Origin: JBJMHZ01 sp045807125
GTDB taxonomy: Bacteria; Actinomycetota; Actinomycetes; JAWWOL01
NCBI GenBank assembly: GCA_045807125.1
Contig: JBJMHZ010000035.1
Location: 55,111-119,110, forward strand
Length of the DNA stretch: 64,000 bases
Reading direction: 5' to 3'
The position numbers and the translations under genes are program-made. Positions 50,013 to 58,070 of the stretch are shown piece after piece. The notes under the pieces were generated by a model that did not search any database, had not been told where the DNA came from, and was given only the letters and a program-made list of their open reading frames with translations. Each line of letters opens with the position of its first letter. Within the stretch, counting starts at the first letter, position 1.

Positions 50013-50738
50013 GTGGCCGACGACCGCGCTGCCCCTGAAGGGCCGCAGCAACTGCCCGCGGCGGTGCCTTCGCACCAGGTTCCTGCGTGGCTGCGCCGCA
50101 CCGAGGGCGAGGTCCGCTTGCCCGTCGTGGTGGCGATCGTGGGCGCGATCGTCCTGCAGGCGGTGCTGCCGGATCAGCTGGCCATCCGGCCACGGTGGCT
50201 GCTGCCGGCGCTGGAGGGAGCGCTGCTGATCGGCCTCACCGCGTTCAACCCCGTGCGGATGAACCGGACCCATCCGGTCGCACGAGCGGCGAGCCTCGCG
50301 CTGACGGTGCTGATGACCGGCGCAAACGCCGCGTCGGCCGCGCTCCTGATCCGGACCATCCTCCTCGGCCACGGCACTGAGAACCCGACCACGCTGATGG
50401 GCAGCGGCGCGGCGATCTACGTGACCAACGTCGTGGCCTTCGCGCTCTGGTACTGGGAGTGCGACCGCGGCGGGCCGGTGGACCGGGCGGACGCGCTCGA
50501 CCCGCACCCCGATTTCCTGTTCCCGCAGATAGCCACGCCGGGGATCGCCCATCCCGACTGGGAACCGACCTTCCCCGACTACCTGTACGTGTCGTTCACC
50601 AATGCGACCGCCTTCAGCCCGACCGACACCCTGCCGCTGGCCCGCTGGGCCAAGCTGCTGATGGCCACGCAGTCGATCATCGCGCTCGCGACCGTGGCGC
50701 TGGTGGTCGCCAGGGCCGTCAACGTGCTCGGCTCCTGA
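50013..50738 (+). CDS. Hypothetical membrane protein, possibly DUF1345-like
   Basis: A 241-residue integral membrane protein starting from GTG at 50013. About five hydrophobic segments: VVVAIVGAIVLQAVL, LLPALEGALLIGLTAF, AASLALTVLMTGANAASAAL, AAIYVTNVVAFALWYWE and a C-terminal QSIIALATVALVVARAVNVL. A conserved-looking loop before the last helix (DYLYVSFTNATAFSPTDTLP) resembles the pore-side loop of DUF1345 and two-transmembrane channel-like proteins. An open frame continues upstream to 49743 through the duplicated tRNA fragment but has no protein-like content. Function unknown. Confidence 0.7.
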   Translation: MADDRAAPEGPQQLPAAVPSHQVPAWLRRTEGEVRLPVVVAIVGAIVLQAVLPDQLAIRPRWLLPALEGALLIGLTAFNPVRMNRTHPVARAASLALTVLMTGANAASAALLIRTILLGHGTENPTTLMGSGAAIYVTNVVAFALWYWECDRGGPVDRADALDPHPDFLFPQIATPGIAHPDWEPTFPDYLYVSFTNATAFSPTDTLPLARWAKLLMATQSIIALATVALVVARAVNVLGS

Positions 50739-50769
50739 CGCCGGAATGACGTCAGTGAGACATTGACGC

Positions 50770-50786
50770 GACACCATCATGGTGTC
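50770..50786. promoter_or_regulatory. Perfect 17-bp palindromic operator in the RHH-DUF4097 promoter
   Basis: GACACCAT-C-ATGGTGTC is fully symmetric. It lies directly after a TTGACG -35 (50763-50768), covering the spacer up to a poor -10 (CATGGT, 50786-50791). Transcription would begin at about the ATG at 50799, so the message may be leaderless. The position is ideal for autorepression by the ribbon-helix-helix protein encoded next. Confidence 0.65.
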
Positions 50787-50798
50787 ATGGTGGTGCGC

Positions 50799-51329
50799 AT
50801 GGACATCACCTCGTACGTCGAAGCCCTCGGCCAGGACCTCGCCGCCGTCGCCGACGCGGCGGGGCCCGAGGCGAGGGCGGTCGCCGAGCGGCTCGTGCTG
50901 GCGCTCGACCCGGCGGTACGGATGGCGCTCGTGGAGGCGCTCTCGCACGCCGCGGCCGAGATCACCAGCGAGCTTCCGGGTGGCTCGGTCGAGGTGCGGA
51001 TGCGCGGCCGCGAGCCGCAGTTCGTGGTCACCGCCCCTGCCGTGCCGCAGCCCCCGGCGCCCGCGCCGTCGGCCGAGGAGACCGAGGACGAGGGCGACGA
51101 CGGCGCCATCGCGCGCATCACCCTGCGGATCCCCGAGCCGCTCAAGGTCAGGGCCGAGGAGCTGGCGACCAAGAACGGCACCTCGCTCAACAGCTGGATC
51201 GTGAGCGCCGTGCGCGCCGCCACCCGCGGGCGCATGGTCAACGTCGACGTCGACCTCTCTCCCCTGCTCGGCGGCCTCCCAGGCGGCCGCGCCCGGCCCG
51301 GTGGCCGGCGGATGACCGGCTGGGCCTGA
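50799..51329 (+). CDS. Ribbon-helix-helix regulator annotated in relatives as HicB-family antitoxin
   Basis: A 176-residue protein. The N-terminal 90 residues form a helical/strand domain (YVEALGQDLAAVADAAGPEA to GGSVEVRMRGREPQFVV), a Pro/Glu linker follows, and a ribbon-helix-helix motif lies near 110-150: ARITLRIPEPLKVRAEELAT then GTSLNSWIVSAVRAATRG. A short tail ends GGRRMTGWA. No HicA-like toxin is adjacent, so a toxin-antitoxin role is doubtful; it more likely represses its own operon through the 17-bp palindrome. Starts at 50787 (MVVRM) or 50799 are possible; 50799 is preferred because the promoter would give a leaderless message there. DUF4097 follows after 87 bp. Confidence 0.8.
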   Translation: MDITSYVEALGQDLAAVADAAGPEARAVAERLVLALDPAVRMALVEALSHAAAEITSELPGGSVEVRMRGREPQFVVTAPAVPQPPAPAPSAEETEDEGDDGAIARITLRIPEPLKVRAEELATKNGTSLNSWIVSAVRAATRGRMVNVDVDLSPLLGGLPGGRARPGGRRMTGWA

Positions 51330-51416
51330 GCAACCCCTCCGCACGACGCACCGCACCTGCCCGACGACGAGCGGCCACCGGCCGCCCGGCCGACCCCGCA
51401 CGCCCAGGAGACCCTC

Positions 51417-52238
51417 ATGCAGCGAACGTTCCCCACCCCCGACCCCACCGGGCTCCACGTCGAGATCGGCTCAGGGCGGGTCACCGTCCGGGCCGAGCAG
51501 ACGGACGAGACGCGCGTCGACGTCCACGGCGAGGGCGCCGAGGAGACCGTCGTGGAGCAGCGCGGCAACCAGATCGTCGTCATCGGGCCGAAGCACCGGC
51601 TCGGCCTGTTCCGCTCGTCGCCCGACCTCAGCGTGCAGGTCTCGATGCCGCTCGACAGCGAGCTGGTCACCCAGCTGGGGACGGCCGACCTGACCGTCAC
51701 CGGCCGGCTCCGCGCCGCGCGCCTCAAGACCGGCTCCGGCGACATCGAGGTCGCCGACGTCGCCGGCGAGGCCACCGCGGACGCCGGTTCGGGGGACATC
51801 GAGATCGGCGCCGTCGGCGGTGACGTCAGGGTCCGCTGCGGGTCCGGGCGGGTCACCCTCGGGCAGGTCGGCGGAGCTGCGACGGTCTCGACCGGCTCGG
51901 GCGACATCGAGATCGGGTCGGTGGCCGGCCCGGCCGAGCTGAAGTCCGGCTCGGGCGATGCCCGGGTCGGCGAGGCCCGCAGCGACGTCACGGCCAGCAC
52001 CGCCTCCGGCGACGTGCTCGTCGAGACCATGCACGTCGGCCGGCTCCAGGCGAAGAACGTCTCCGGCGACATCCACGTCGGGGTGCCGGCCGGCGTACCG
52101 GTGTGGACCGACGTCAGCACCCTCACCGGCCACATCCACTCGTCCCTTGCGGGCGCGGGCGAGCCGTCCGACGGCCAGCCCTTCATCGAGCTGCGCGCCG
52201 TCACGGTCAGCGGCGACATCCGGCTCGAGCAGCTCTGA
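51417..52238 (+). CDS. DUF4097 family beta-solenoid-like protein
   Basis: A 273-residue protein made almost wholly of short repeats around a GSGDIEIG core (TGSGDIEVADVAG, AGSGDIEIGAVGG, TGSGDIEIGSVAG, SGSGDARVGEARS, ASGDVLVE, VSGDIHVG), the hallmark of DUF4097 beta-solenoids. No signal peptide or membrane segment is present, so it is probably cytoplasmic. Biochemical role is unknown. CAGGAG lies six bases before the ATG. It is the second gene of the operon led by the RHH regulator, a pairing that recurs in actinobacteria, and is followed by a 66-residue basic protein. Confidence 0.85.
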   Translation: MQRTFPTPDPTGLHVEIGSGRVTVRAEQTDETRVDVHGEGAEETVVEQRGNQIVVIGPKHRLGLFRSSPDLSVQVSMPLDSELVTQLGTADLTVTGRLRAARLKTGSGDIEVADVAGEATADAGSGDIEIGAVGGDVRVRCGSGRVTLGQVGGAATVSTGSGDIEIGSVAGPAELKSGSGDARVGEARSDVTASTASGDVLVETMHVGRLQAKNVSGDIHVGVPAGVPVWTDVSTLTGHIHSSLAGAGEPSDGQPFIELRAVTVSGDIRLEQL

Positions 52239-52281
52239 CGCCCGGCCGTGGGCCGTGCGCGATCCCCCAAAGGAGTCGACG

Positions 52282-52482
52282 ATGCAGTACGCCCTGCTCT
52301 CCCCCGACCACGCGGATCAGCGCCGCAAGGCGCTCCGCGACGCAGCCGATGCGCACCGCCGCAGCTACGCGGTGGCCGAGGCCAGGCGCCGGTCGACCGG
52401 CGCGAGCCGGCGGCGGCTCGCCACCCGCTGGATGACGGCGCTCGTGCCGGTGCCGCACCACCTGGCGCTGCCCAAGCGCTGA
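52282..52482 (+). CDS. Small basic protein, third gene of the RHH-DUF4097 operon
   Basis: A 66-residue arginine- and alanine-rich protein (SPDHADQRRKALRDAADAHR, then SYAVAEARRRSTGASRRRL) with a helical first half and a short C-terminal VPVPHHLALPKR. No family recognised. AAGGAG seven bases before the ATG and a 43-bp distance from DUF4097 support it as a real operon member. Possibly a nucleic-acid-binding or membrane-surface peptide, but this rests on charge alone. Confidence 0.6.
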   Translation: MQYALLSPDHADQRRKALRDAADAHRRSYAVAEARRRSTGASRRRLATRWMTALVPVPHHLALPKR

Positions 52483-52575
52483 GTGAACTGGCGAATCGGC
52501 AAGGCCTCGTAGGGCGCGGATCGCGGGTCGCTATGCCACCATCAAAGGGGCTGCGCGCGGGGAGGGATGTCGCAC

Positions 52576-52833
52576 ATGTCGCTGTCGCTATGGGTGGTCG
52601 TGCCGGTGGCCGTTGCCGTGGTGGCCCTCGGAGTGCTGATCGCCCTGTTCGTGCCCGGCCGGAAGACGGACATCGATGCCTTCTCCCAGGCCCGCCTGCT
52701 GACCAACCGGTGGGCGCAGAACCCGGACTCGGCCCCTCCCTCCATCCGCGAGATGGCTCGCCGCTCGCGGGCCGGCGAGGACCTCGTGGTGCCGGACAAG
52801 GGCAGCGCGCGCCAGCCGCGCACCAGCGGCTGA
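52576..52833 (+). CDS. Small single-pass membrane protein
   Basis: An 85-residue protein with one N-terminal membrane helix (LWVVVPVAVAVVALGVLIAL) and a soluble basic/polar tail (RKTDIDAFSQARLLTNRWAQ, then SIREMARRSRAGEDLVVPDK). The second ATG (52576) is chosen because GGGAGGG lies nine bases before it but touches the first ATG at 52567. No family is recognised. It converges with the frameshifted secreted-protein gene, 22 bp away. Confidence 0.6.
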   Translation: MSLSLWVVVPVAVAVVALGVLIALFVPGRKTDIDAFSQARLLTNRWAQNPDSAPPSIREMARRSRAGEDLVVPDKGSARQPRTSG

Positions 52834-52855
52834 CCGCCGCCTCCCCGCCCGATCG

Positions 52856-54063
52856 TCAGTGCCGGCCGGACCGTCGCACCGGTCGCCGCTTGGGGCGCTG
52901 CCCCGGTCGCCGCGCGGGGCGTCGCCGCACCGGCCGGCTGCCACCGGCCGCCGCCGTCCTGCGCGCCCGCTGCACCAGCCACGTCCCGCCCGCGCCCGCG
53001 AGCAGCAACGCGGCGAGGACGAGACCCGCGGCGCCGGCCGGTCCGCCCACGGGGGCGAGCGGCCCGTGCACCGTCCCACCGCGTGGCAGGTAACCGATGT
53101 CGCTCGCGTACCGCAGCGTCGCGGCCTGCCCGCCGAGGGCGTCGGAGAGCTGCTGCCAGGCCGTCTCCGGCGAGACGTCGATGCCGGCGCAGGCGCGGGC
53201 CGGCGGCCCGGTGCAGGCCGCCACCTCGGTGAGGATCCCGAGCAGGCGCACCGGCCGGTCCGGATGGTGCCGTCGCGACCAGTCGGCGAGCGCCGCCCAC
53301 TGGCTGGCGTTCCCGCCACCGATGGCGTAGATCTCCGGGAGCGCGTCGCCGCGACCGCCGGCGGTCGCGACCGCCCACCGGTCCTCCCGGCTCCAGCCGG
53401 CTGGCGGCTCGGCGCGCGGCGGGCAGGTGCAGGAGCCGAAGTCGACGAGGCGACGGCGGGTCGCGCCGAGGTAGCCGCGCACCCAGGCGCGGGTCGGCCC
53501 CGGCCGGCCGAACTCCATCTCCGCATCCAGACCGCCCCGCACGTCGACGGTGGTACCGGCCAGGCGGTGCGCGACCTCACCGACCAGGCGCCCCAGGCCG
53601 TCCCGTGCGGCGCGCCCACGACGCCGCCGTAGTTCGTCGTGCCGATGACGAGCACGAGCGGCGGCCCACCGGCGCGGGCCCACGCCGTGCCGAAAGCCAC
53701 CGCCGCCGCGGCGACCCGGCCGGCGCCGACCGTCCGTCCGGTATCCGGCAGCCGGACCGAGCCGTCGGGCGCGGCCGGTGAGCCGGCGTCGAGGACGACG
53801 ATGGCGCGGCGGATGCCCACCCGGGCGGCGTCGCGGGCATCGGCTCGGCCAGCGGAGCGCAGGGTGCCGACCTCGACCGTCGTGAGGTAGTGCGAGCGAG
53901 TGTTGCCCGGGAAGCCCGGGCCGCCAGCCGCCCGCGCGGAGGGAGCGCTCGTCGCGAGAAGCAGTGCGGCGGGCAGGACGGCGAGCAGGGCGGCCGTCGC
54001 AGCGGCGAGCAGGGCGCGGCTGCGCGCCCGTCCGCTGCCGGCCGCCGGCCGCTCCCCGTCCAT
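52856..54063 (-). pseudogene. Frameshifted gene for a secreted, membrane-anchored protein of unknown function
   Basis: Two frames together encode one protein of about 400 residues. The first half (from ATG 54063) has a signal peptide (RALLAAATAALLAVLPAALL) and continues through RRAIVVLDAG and LVLVIGTTNYGGVVGAPHGT. The second half, in the neighbouring frame, continues GRLVGEVAHRLAG, WVRGYLGATRRRLVDFGSC, LPEIYAIGGGNASQWAALA and a C-terminal anchor (AAGLVLAALLLAGAGGTWLV) with a basic tail. The join is at a CCCC run (53591-53594 on the + strand); one extra base there would restore a single frame. The protein resembles actinobacterial secreted proteins of unknown function with LPEIYA and GANAxQW motifs. 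Either a sequencing slip, a real mutation, or a -1 frameshift site. Confidence 0.75.
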
Positions 54064-54407
54064 GACCGAGAGCCTCGCAGAGCGGAGCGCCGGCTCGGCC
54101 CAGGCGGGGACGACCTCCGCCGGGCATCCGTCCGATGAGCCGTCTGGCGGAACGGATACTTGAACCCTCAACTGTTCTTCCGCTAACGTGCCTCGCCAGT
54201 TGAGTTTCTCACCCCCCGGAAGCCTCCCGCGATGGCACGGCACGACGACCGCATCTCACCGGCACCTGGCTGGATGCCGGCGCATCGGCGCGCCCGAGCG
54301 GCCACTTCCCCGCCCTCGCTCGCGGTTCGGATTCGCCTCGTCCCGCCGCCAGGACGGGGAGCGTCGGGCGCAGCCGCCTGACTCCCCGCCGCCCCCGAAG
54401 GAGCCCC
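54064..54407. other. Intergenic leader and promoter region upstream of the VOC gene
   Basis: No convincing gene. TTGAAC (54160-54165), 18 bp, then TAACGT (54184-54189) is a candidate promoter toward the VOC gene, leaving a leader of about 210 bases. TTGA-ACCC-TCAA (54160-54171) overlaps the -35, and CTCAACTG (54167-54174) is matched by CAGTTGAG (54197-54204), which would place operator arms on both sides of the -10. A 49-codon frame from 54232 to about 54381 is low-complexity and lacks a ribosome site. Confidence 0.45.
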
Positions 54408-54932
54408 ATGCCGATCACCCGACTCAACCACGCCGTGCTGTACGTGCGCGACGTTGAGCGCAGCGTCACGTTCTACTGCGATGTCCTCGGCTTCTCGCCG
54501 ATCCAGGGCAGCGACACCATCCCTGGCGCCGCCTTCCTGCAGGCCGCGGGGTCGACGAACGACCACGACCTCGGCCTGTTCCAGATCGGCGACGACGCCG
54601 GGCCGTCGCAGGCGGGCCGCTCGACGGTCGGGCTCTACCACCTGGCATGGGAGGTCGACACCCTCGACGAGCTCGAGCGGGTCGCCGCCAAGCTGGTCAA
54701 GGCCAACGCCCTGGTCGGCGCCTCGGACCACTCGACGACCAAGGCGCTGTACGCGCGTGACCCGGACGGCATCGAGTTCGAGGTGTCCTGGCTGGTGCCG
54801 GCGGAGCTGCTGACGCCCGAGGTGATCGAGCAGCGCAGCCGGATAGCACCGCTCAACATCGCCAGGGAGAAGGCGCGGTACGGCGGCCAGACCCGCGGCG
54901 GCGTCGGCGTCTCCTTCCCGGTATCGGCCTGA
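54408..54932 (+). CDS. VOC family (glyoxalase/extradiol dioxygenase-like) protein
   Basis: A 174-residue protein with the paired beta-alpha-beta-beta-beta modules of the vicinal-oxygen-chelate fold. Likely metal ligands are visible: His8 in RLNHAVLYVRD, a second His in GLYHLAWEVDT and Glu in DGIEFEVSW, the pattern of catechol-2,3-dioxygenase-like proteins. Whether it cleaves an aromatic ring, isomerises a thioester or confers resistance is not shown. AAGGAG lies five bases before the ATG. It is monocistronic, with an unusually long leader and inverted repeats over its promoter. Confidence 0.85.
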   Translation: MPITRLNHAVLYVRDVERSVTFYCDVLGFSPIQGSDTIPGAAFLQAAGSTNDHDLGLFQIGDDAGPSQAGRSTVGLYHLAWEVDTLDELERVAAKLVKANALVGASDHSTTKALYARDPDGIEFEVSWLVPAELLTPEVIEQRSRIAPLNIAREKARYGGQTRGGVGVSFPVSA

Positions 54933-54970
54933 CGCGGGCGCTTCGTACCGCATCTGCGGGATGCTGCTGC

Positions 54971-54999
54971 GTGACCTACGCCGCACCTGCGGCTAGAAT
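54971..54999 (+). promoter_or_regulatory. Promoter of the molybdate operon
   Basis: GTGACC (54971-54976), 17 bp, then TAGAAT (54994-54999). The GTG start of the first gene is at 55008, eight bases after the -10, so transcription should begin at or next to the start codon (leaderless). Confidence 0.6.
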
Positions 55000-55007
55000 T
55001 CCCGCTC

Positions 55008-55418
55008 GTGCAGATCTTCGGCATGCGCGAGGCGGCCCGGTTGCTCGGGGTGAGCGACGACACGGTGCGGCGCTGGGCCGACGCCGGACGGCTCGCGGTG
55101 GTGCAGCGACCCGGCGGGCGCCTCGGCGTCGAGGGCCCTGAGCTGGCCCGCTTCGCCGGCACGCTGGCGACCGGACCGCCGGGCGGCACGGTGGCCTCGG
55201 TGGCGGCTTCCGCCCGCAACCGGTTCGTCGGGATCGTCACGCGGGTCCTCAGGGACGCCGTGATGGCTCAGGTCGAGCTCCAATGCGGACCGCACCGGGT
55301 CGTGTCGCTCATGAGCAGGGAGGCCGCCGACGAGCTGGCGCTCGAGCCGGGCGTGCTCGCGGTCGCCTCGATCAAGTCCACCTCGGTGGTCGTCGAGCTG
55401 CCGGCGGCCGGCCCGTGA
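55008..55418 (+). CDS. HTH-TOBE molybdate-binding protein heading the mod operon
   Basis: A 136-residue fusion. The N-terminal MerR/excisionase-type helix-turn-helix (GMREAARLLGVSDDTVRRWA, then DAGRLAVVQRPGGRLGVEG) is joined to one TOBE/molybdopterin-binding domain (ARNRFVGIVTRVLRDAVMAQ, VELQCGPHRVVSLMSREAADEL and VLAVASIKSTSVVVELP). This is a compact counterpart of E. coli ModE: it could sense oxyanion and control the operon. No ribosome site; the message appears leaderless. The stop overlaps modA by four bases (GTGA), so sensor and transporter are translationally coupled. Confidence 0.88.
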   Translation: MQIFGMREAARLLGVSDDTVRRWADAGRLAVVQRPGGRLGVEGPELARFAGTLATGPPGGTVASVAASARNRFVGIVTRVLRDAVMAQVELQCGPHRVVSLMSREAADELALEPGVLAVASIKSTSVVVELPAAGP

Positions 55419-56215
55419 CCGCCTGCGCCCGGCGCCGTGCCGCGTTGGCCGGCATGGCGAGCGGAGCCCTCCTGCTGCCGCTGGCCGGCTGCACGGGAAG
55501 CACGGCAGTCAGCGCCGCCTCTACCTCGAGCGGCCGGCTGCACGGCACCGTCGTCGTGCTCGCCGCCTCGTCGCTGACCGACGCGTTCACGACGATCGCC
55601 CGCCGCTTCGAGGCTGCCCACTCCGGGGTGACGGTACGGCTCGGCTTCGGCGGCTCGGACTCGCTCGCCGCCCAGATCGAGCAAGGCGCGCCGGCCGACG
55701 CGTACGCCGCCGCCAGCACCACCACCATGGCGACGGTGACGGGCGCCGGCGACGCGGTCGGGCAACCGGCGTCCTTCGCGACCAACCAGCTCGAGATCGC
55801 CGTGCCCCGCGACGACCCGGCGCGCGTGAGGTCGCTGGCCGACACCACGCGGAGCGGGGTGAAGCTCGCGCTCTGCGCGCCGGCGGTGCCCTGCGGCGCC
55901 GCCGCCCAGAAGGCGTACGCCGCCAGCGACCTCGTCCCCCGCCCGGTGACGCTGGAGCAGGACGTCCGGTCGGTGCTGACCAAGGTCGAGCTCGGCGAGG
56001 TCGACGCCGGCATGGTCTACCGCACCGACGTGATCGCGGCCGGCGGCCGGGTGCGCGGCGTGCCGCTGACCGGCGCGGCGCGGGTGCTGACGACGTACCA
56101 GGTGGTCGAGGTCCGCACCGGTGGCAACCACGCCGCGGGGCAGGCGTTCGTGGCGTACGTGCGCAGCCGCGAGGCGCAGCGGGTGCTGTCGGCCGCCGGG
56201 TTCGGCCCTGGCTGA
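55415..56215 (+). CDS. modA: Molybdate ABC transporter substrate-binding lipoprotein
   Basis: A 266-residue binding protein that captures molybdate or tungstate outside the membrane. A lipobox, PLAGC with Cys26, follows the signal segment and anchors it. Family motifs: VVVLAASSLTDAFTTIARRF, FGGSDSLAAQIEQGAPADAY, FATNQLEIAVP and DAGMVYRTDV, matching ModA order and length. It starts with GTG inside the stop of the HTH-TOBE gene and its own stop overlaps modB by one base. Together with ModB and ModC it forms a complete importer for molybdenum cofactor enzymes. Confidence 0.95.
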   Translation: MTACARRRAALAGMASGALLLPLAGCTGSTAVSAASTSSGRLHGTVVVLAASSLTDAFTTIARRFEAAHSGVTVRLGFGGSDSLAAQIEQGAPADAYAAASTTTMATVTGAGDAVGQPASFATNQLEIAVPRDDPARVRSLADTTRSGVKLALCAPAVPCGAAAQKAYAASDLVPRPVTLEQDVRSVLTKVELGEVDAGMVYRTDVIAAGGRVRGVPLTGAARVLTTYQVVEVRTGGNHAAGQAFVAYVRSREAQRVLSAAGFGPG

Positions 56216-57000
56216 TGCGAAGGAGCGGGCGGGCGCCCATCGCCCTCGTCGCACCGGCCGCCGTCGGCGCCGCCTTCCTGCTGCTGCCGCTCGCCGGGCT
56301 GCTGGTGCGGGCGCCCTGGCGGAGCCTGCCGGCGCAGCTGCGCAGCGACGCGGCGCTCACCGCGCTGCGGCTGTCGCTCGTCTGCGCGACGGTCGCGACC
56401 GCGGTGGCGCTCGTCCTCGGGGTGCCGCTTGCCTGGGCCCTGGCCCGGCTCGACTTCCCCGGCCGGCGGCTGCTGCGGGCGCTCGTGACGCTGCCGCTCG
56501 TGCTGCCGCCGGTGGTCGGTGGCGTCGCGCTGCTCCTCGTCCTCGGACGGCGGGGGCTGGTGGGCGAGTGGCTGCTGCGGGCCTTCGGCGTCTCGCTGCC
56601 GTTCACCACCGCGGGCGTGGTGGTCGCCGAGACGTTCGTGGCGATGCCGTTCCTCGTGGTGTCGGTGGAGGGCGCCCTGCGGGCGCTGGACACCAGGTAC
56701 GACGACGCGGCGGCGACCCTCGGCGCCTCCCGCTGGTTCGCGTTCACCCGGGTGACGCTGCCGATGCTCGCTCCCGGCGTGATGGCCGGCGCGATGCTGT
56801 GCTGGGCGCGGGCGCTCGGCGAGTTCGGTGCGACGGTGACCTTCGCCGGCAACTTCCCCGGCACCACCCGGACGATGCCGCTCGCCGTCTACCTCGCGCT
56901 GTCCGCCGACCCCGGCGCCGCTGTCGCGCTCAGCCTCGTGCTGCTGGCCGTATCCGTCGCCGTGCTGGTGGGGCTGCACGACCGTTGGCTGCGAGCGTGA
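56215..57000 (+). CDS. modB: Molybdate ABC transporter permease
   Basis: A 261-residue permease with about six membrane segments and the conserved cytoplasmic loop that contacts the ATPase (AATLGASRWFAFTRVTLPML, the EAA motif, near 165). Further family marks are LPLVLPPVVGGVALLLVLGR and ARALGEFGATVTFAGNFPGT. Length and order match ModB/CysT-type permeases. The ATG shares its first base with the modA stop and the stop overlaps modC by four bases, so all three transporter genes are tightly coupled. Confidence 0.95.
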   Translation: MRRSGRAPIALVAPAAVGAAFLLLPLAGLLVRAPWRSLPAQLRSDAALTALRLSLVCATVATAVALVLGVPLAWALARLDFPGRRLLRALVTLPLVLPPVVGGVALLLVLGRRGLVGEWLLRAFGVSLPFTTAGVVVAETFVAMPFLVVSVEGALRALDTRYDDAAATLGASRWFAFTRVTLPMLAPGVMAGAMLCWARALGEFGATVTFAGNFPGTTRTMPLAVYLALSADPGAAVALSLVLLAVSVAVLVGLHDRWLRA

Positions 57001-58070
57001 CCGACCGGCCGGAGCCGGCCCTCGACGCGCGGGTGACGGCCGAGCGGGGCGGTTTCCGCGCCGACGTGCCGCTGCTGGTGCCTCCTGGCGGCGTGCTCGC
57101 CCTGCTCGGCCCCAACGGCGCCGGCAAGACGACGGTGCTGCGCGCGCTCGCCGGCCTGCTGCCTCTCTCGGCGGGGCACGTCCGGCTCGAGGGGTGGCCG
57201 CTGGACGAGCCGGCGACCGGCCGCTGGACGGCGCCGCAGGACCGGCCGATCGGCGTCGTCTTCGCCGACCACCTGCTGTTCCCGCACCTGTCGGCGCGCG
57301 ACAACGTCGCCTTTGGCCTGCGGGCGCGGGGGGCCGGCAAGGACGCGGCCAGGGCCAGGGCCGGCGAGTGGCTCGCGCGGGTGGGGCTCGCCGATCTCGG
57401 CGCGGCCCGGCCGGGGCGGCTCTCCGGCGGCCAGGCGCAGCGGGTGGCCATCGCCCGCGCGCTCGCGGTCGAGCCGCGGCTGCTGCTGCTCGACGAGCCG
57501 CTGGCCGCGCTCGACGCGGCCACGAGGGCGGCCGTCCGCGGCGAGCTCGGGCGGCACCTGTCCGCCTACGGCGGGGCGACCGTGCTCGTGACCCACGACC
57601 CGCTGGACGCGCTCGTCCTCGCCGACCGGATCGTCGTCGTCGAGGGCGGCGCGGTGGTGCAGGAGGGCGCGCCGGCCGACGTCGCGCGCCGGCCGCGTAC
57701 CGACTACGTCGCCCGGCTCGTCGGTCTCAACCTGCTGGCCGGGCGGGCCGACGGCGCCGCGGTCGCCCTCGCCGGCGGTGGGCGGCTGGTGGCGCACGGG
57801 TCGCACGTGGGCGACGTGCTGGTGGCCGTCCGGCCGGCCGCGGTCTCGCTGCACCCCGAGCGGCCGCACGGCAGCCCGCGCAACGTCTGGCCGGCCACCG
57901 TGGCGGGGCTGGAGGCGCGCGGCGACAGCGTGCGGGTGGCGCTCGCCGGACCGCCCGACGTCCTCGCCGACGTGACCGCGGCCGCGGTCGCCGAGCTGCG
58001 GCTCGCTCCCGGCGCGCCGGTGTGGTGCGCGGTCAAGGCGACCGAGGTCGACGTCTACCCGGCCGGCTGA
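56997..58070 (+). CDS. modC: Molybdate ABC transporter ATP-binding protein
   Basis: A 357-residue ATPase. Walker A GPNGAGKTTVLRALAGL, signature LSGGQAQRVAIARAL, Walker B LLLLDEPLAALDA and switch His in VLVTHDPLD are all intact. The C-terminal 130 residues form a TOBE/MOP domain (SPRNVWPATVAGLEARGDSV to VKATEVDVYP), which binds molybdate and in ModC can inhibit transport when the metal is abundant. It starts with GTG within the modB stop (GTGA). Its last 16 bases overlap the end of the antiporter gene on the other strand. Confidence 0.94.
   Translation: MTDRPEPALDARVTAERGGFRADVPLLVPPGGVLALLGPNGAGKTTVLRALAGLLPLSAGHVRLEGWPLDEPATGRWTAPQDRPIGVVFADHLLFPHLSARDNVAFGLRARGAGKDAARARAGEWLARVGLADLGAARPGRLSGGQAQRVAIARALAVEPRLLLLDEPLAALDAATRAAVRGELGRHLSAYGGATVLVTHDPLDALVLADRIVVVEGGAVVQEGAPADVARRPRTDYVARLVGLNLLAGRADGAAVALAGGGRLVAHGSHVGDVLVAVRPAAVSLHPERPHGSPRNVWPATVAGLEARGDSVRVALAGPPDVLADVTAAAVAELRLAPGAPVWCAVKATEVDVYPAG

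Noticed and set aside
50799..51329. Complete HicAB toxin-antitoxin module
   Set aside because: No HicA-like (small double-stranded-RNA-binding-fold) gene is adjacent; the neighbours are DUF4097 and a basic small protein.
54232..54381. Short upstream frame (49 codons) in the VOC leader
   Set aside because: No ribosome site and low-complexity Arg/Pro/Ala composition; it could still be a leader peptide but the sequence gives no support.
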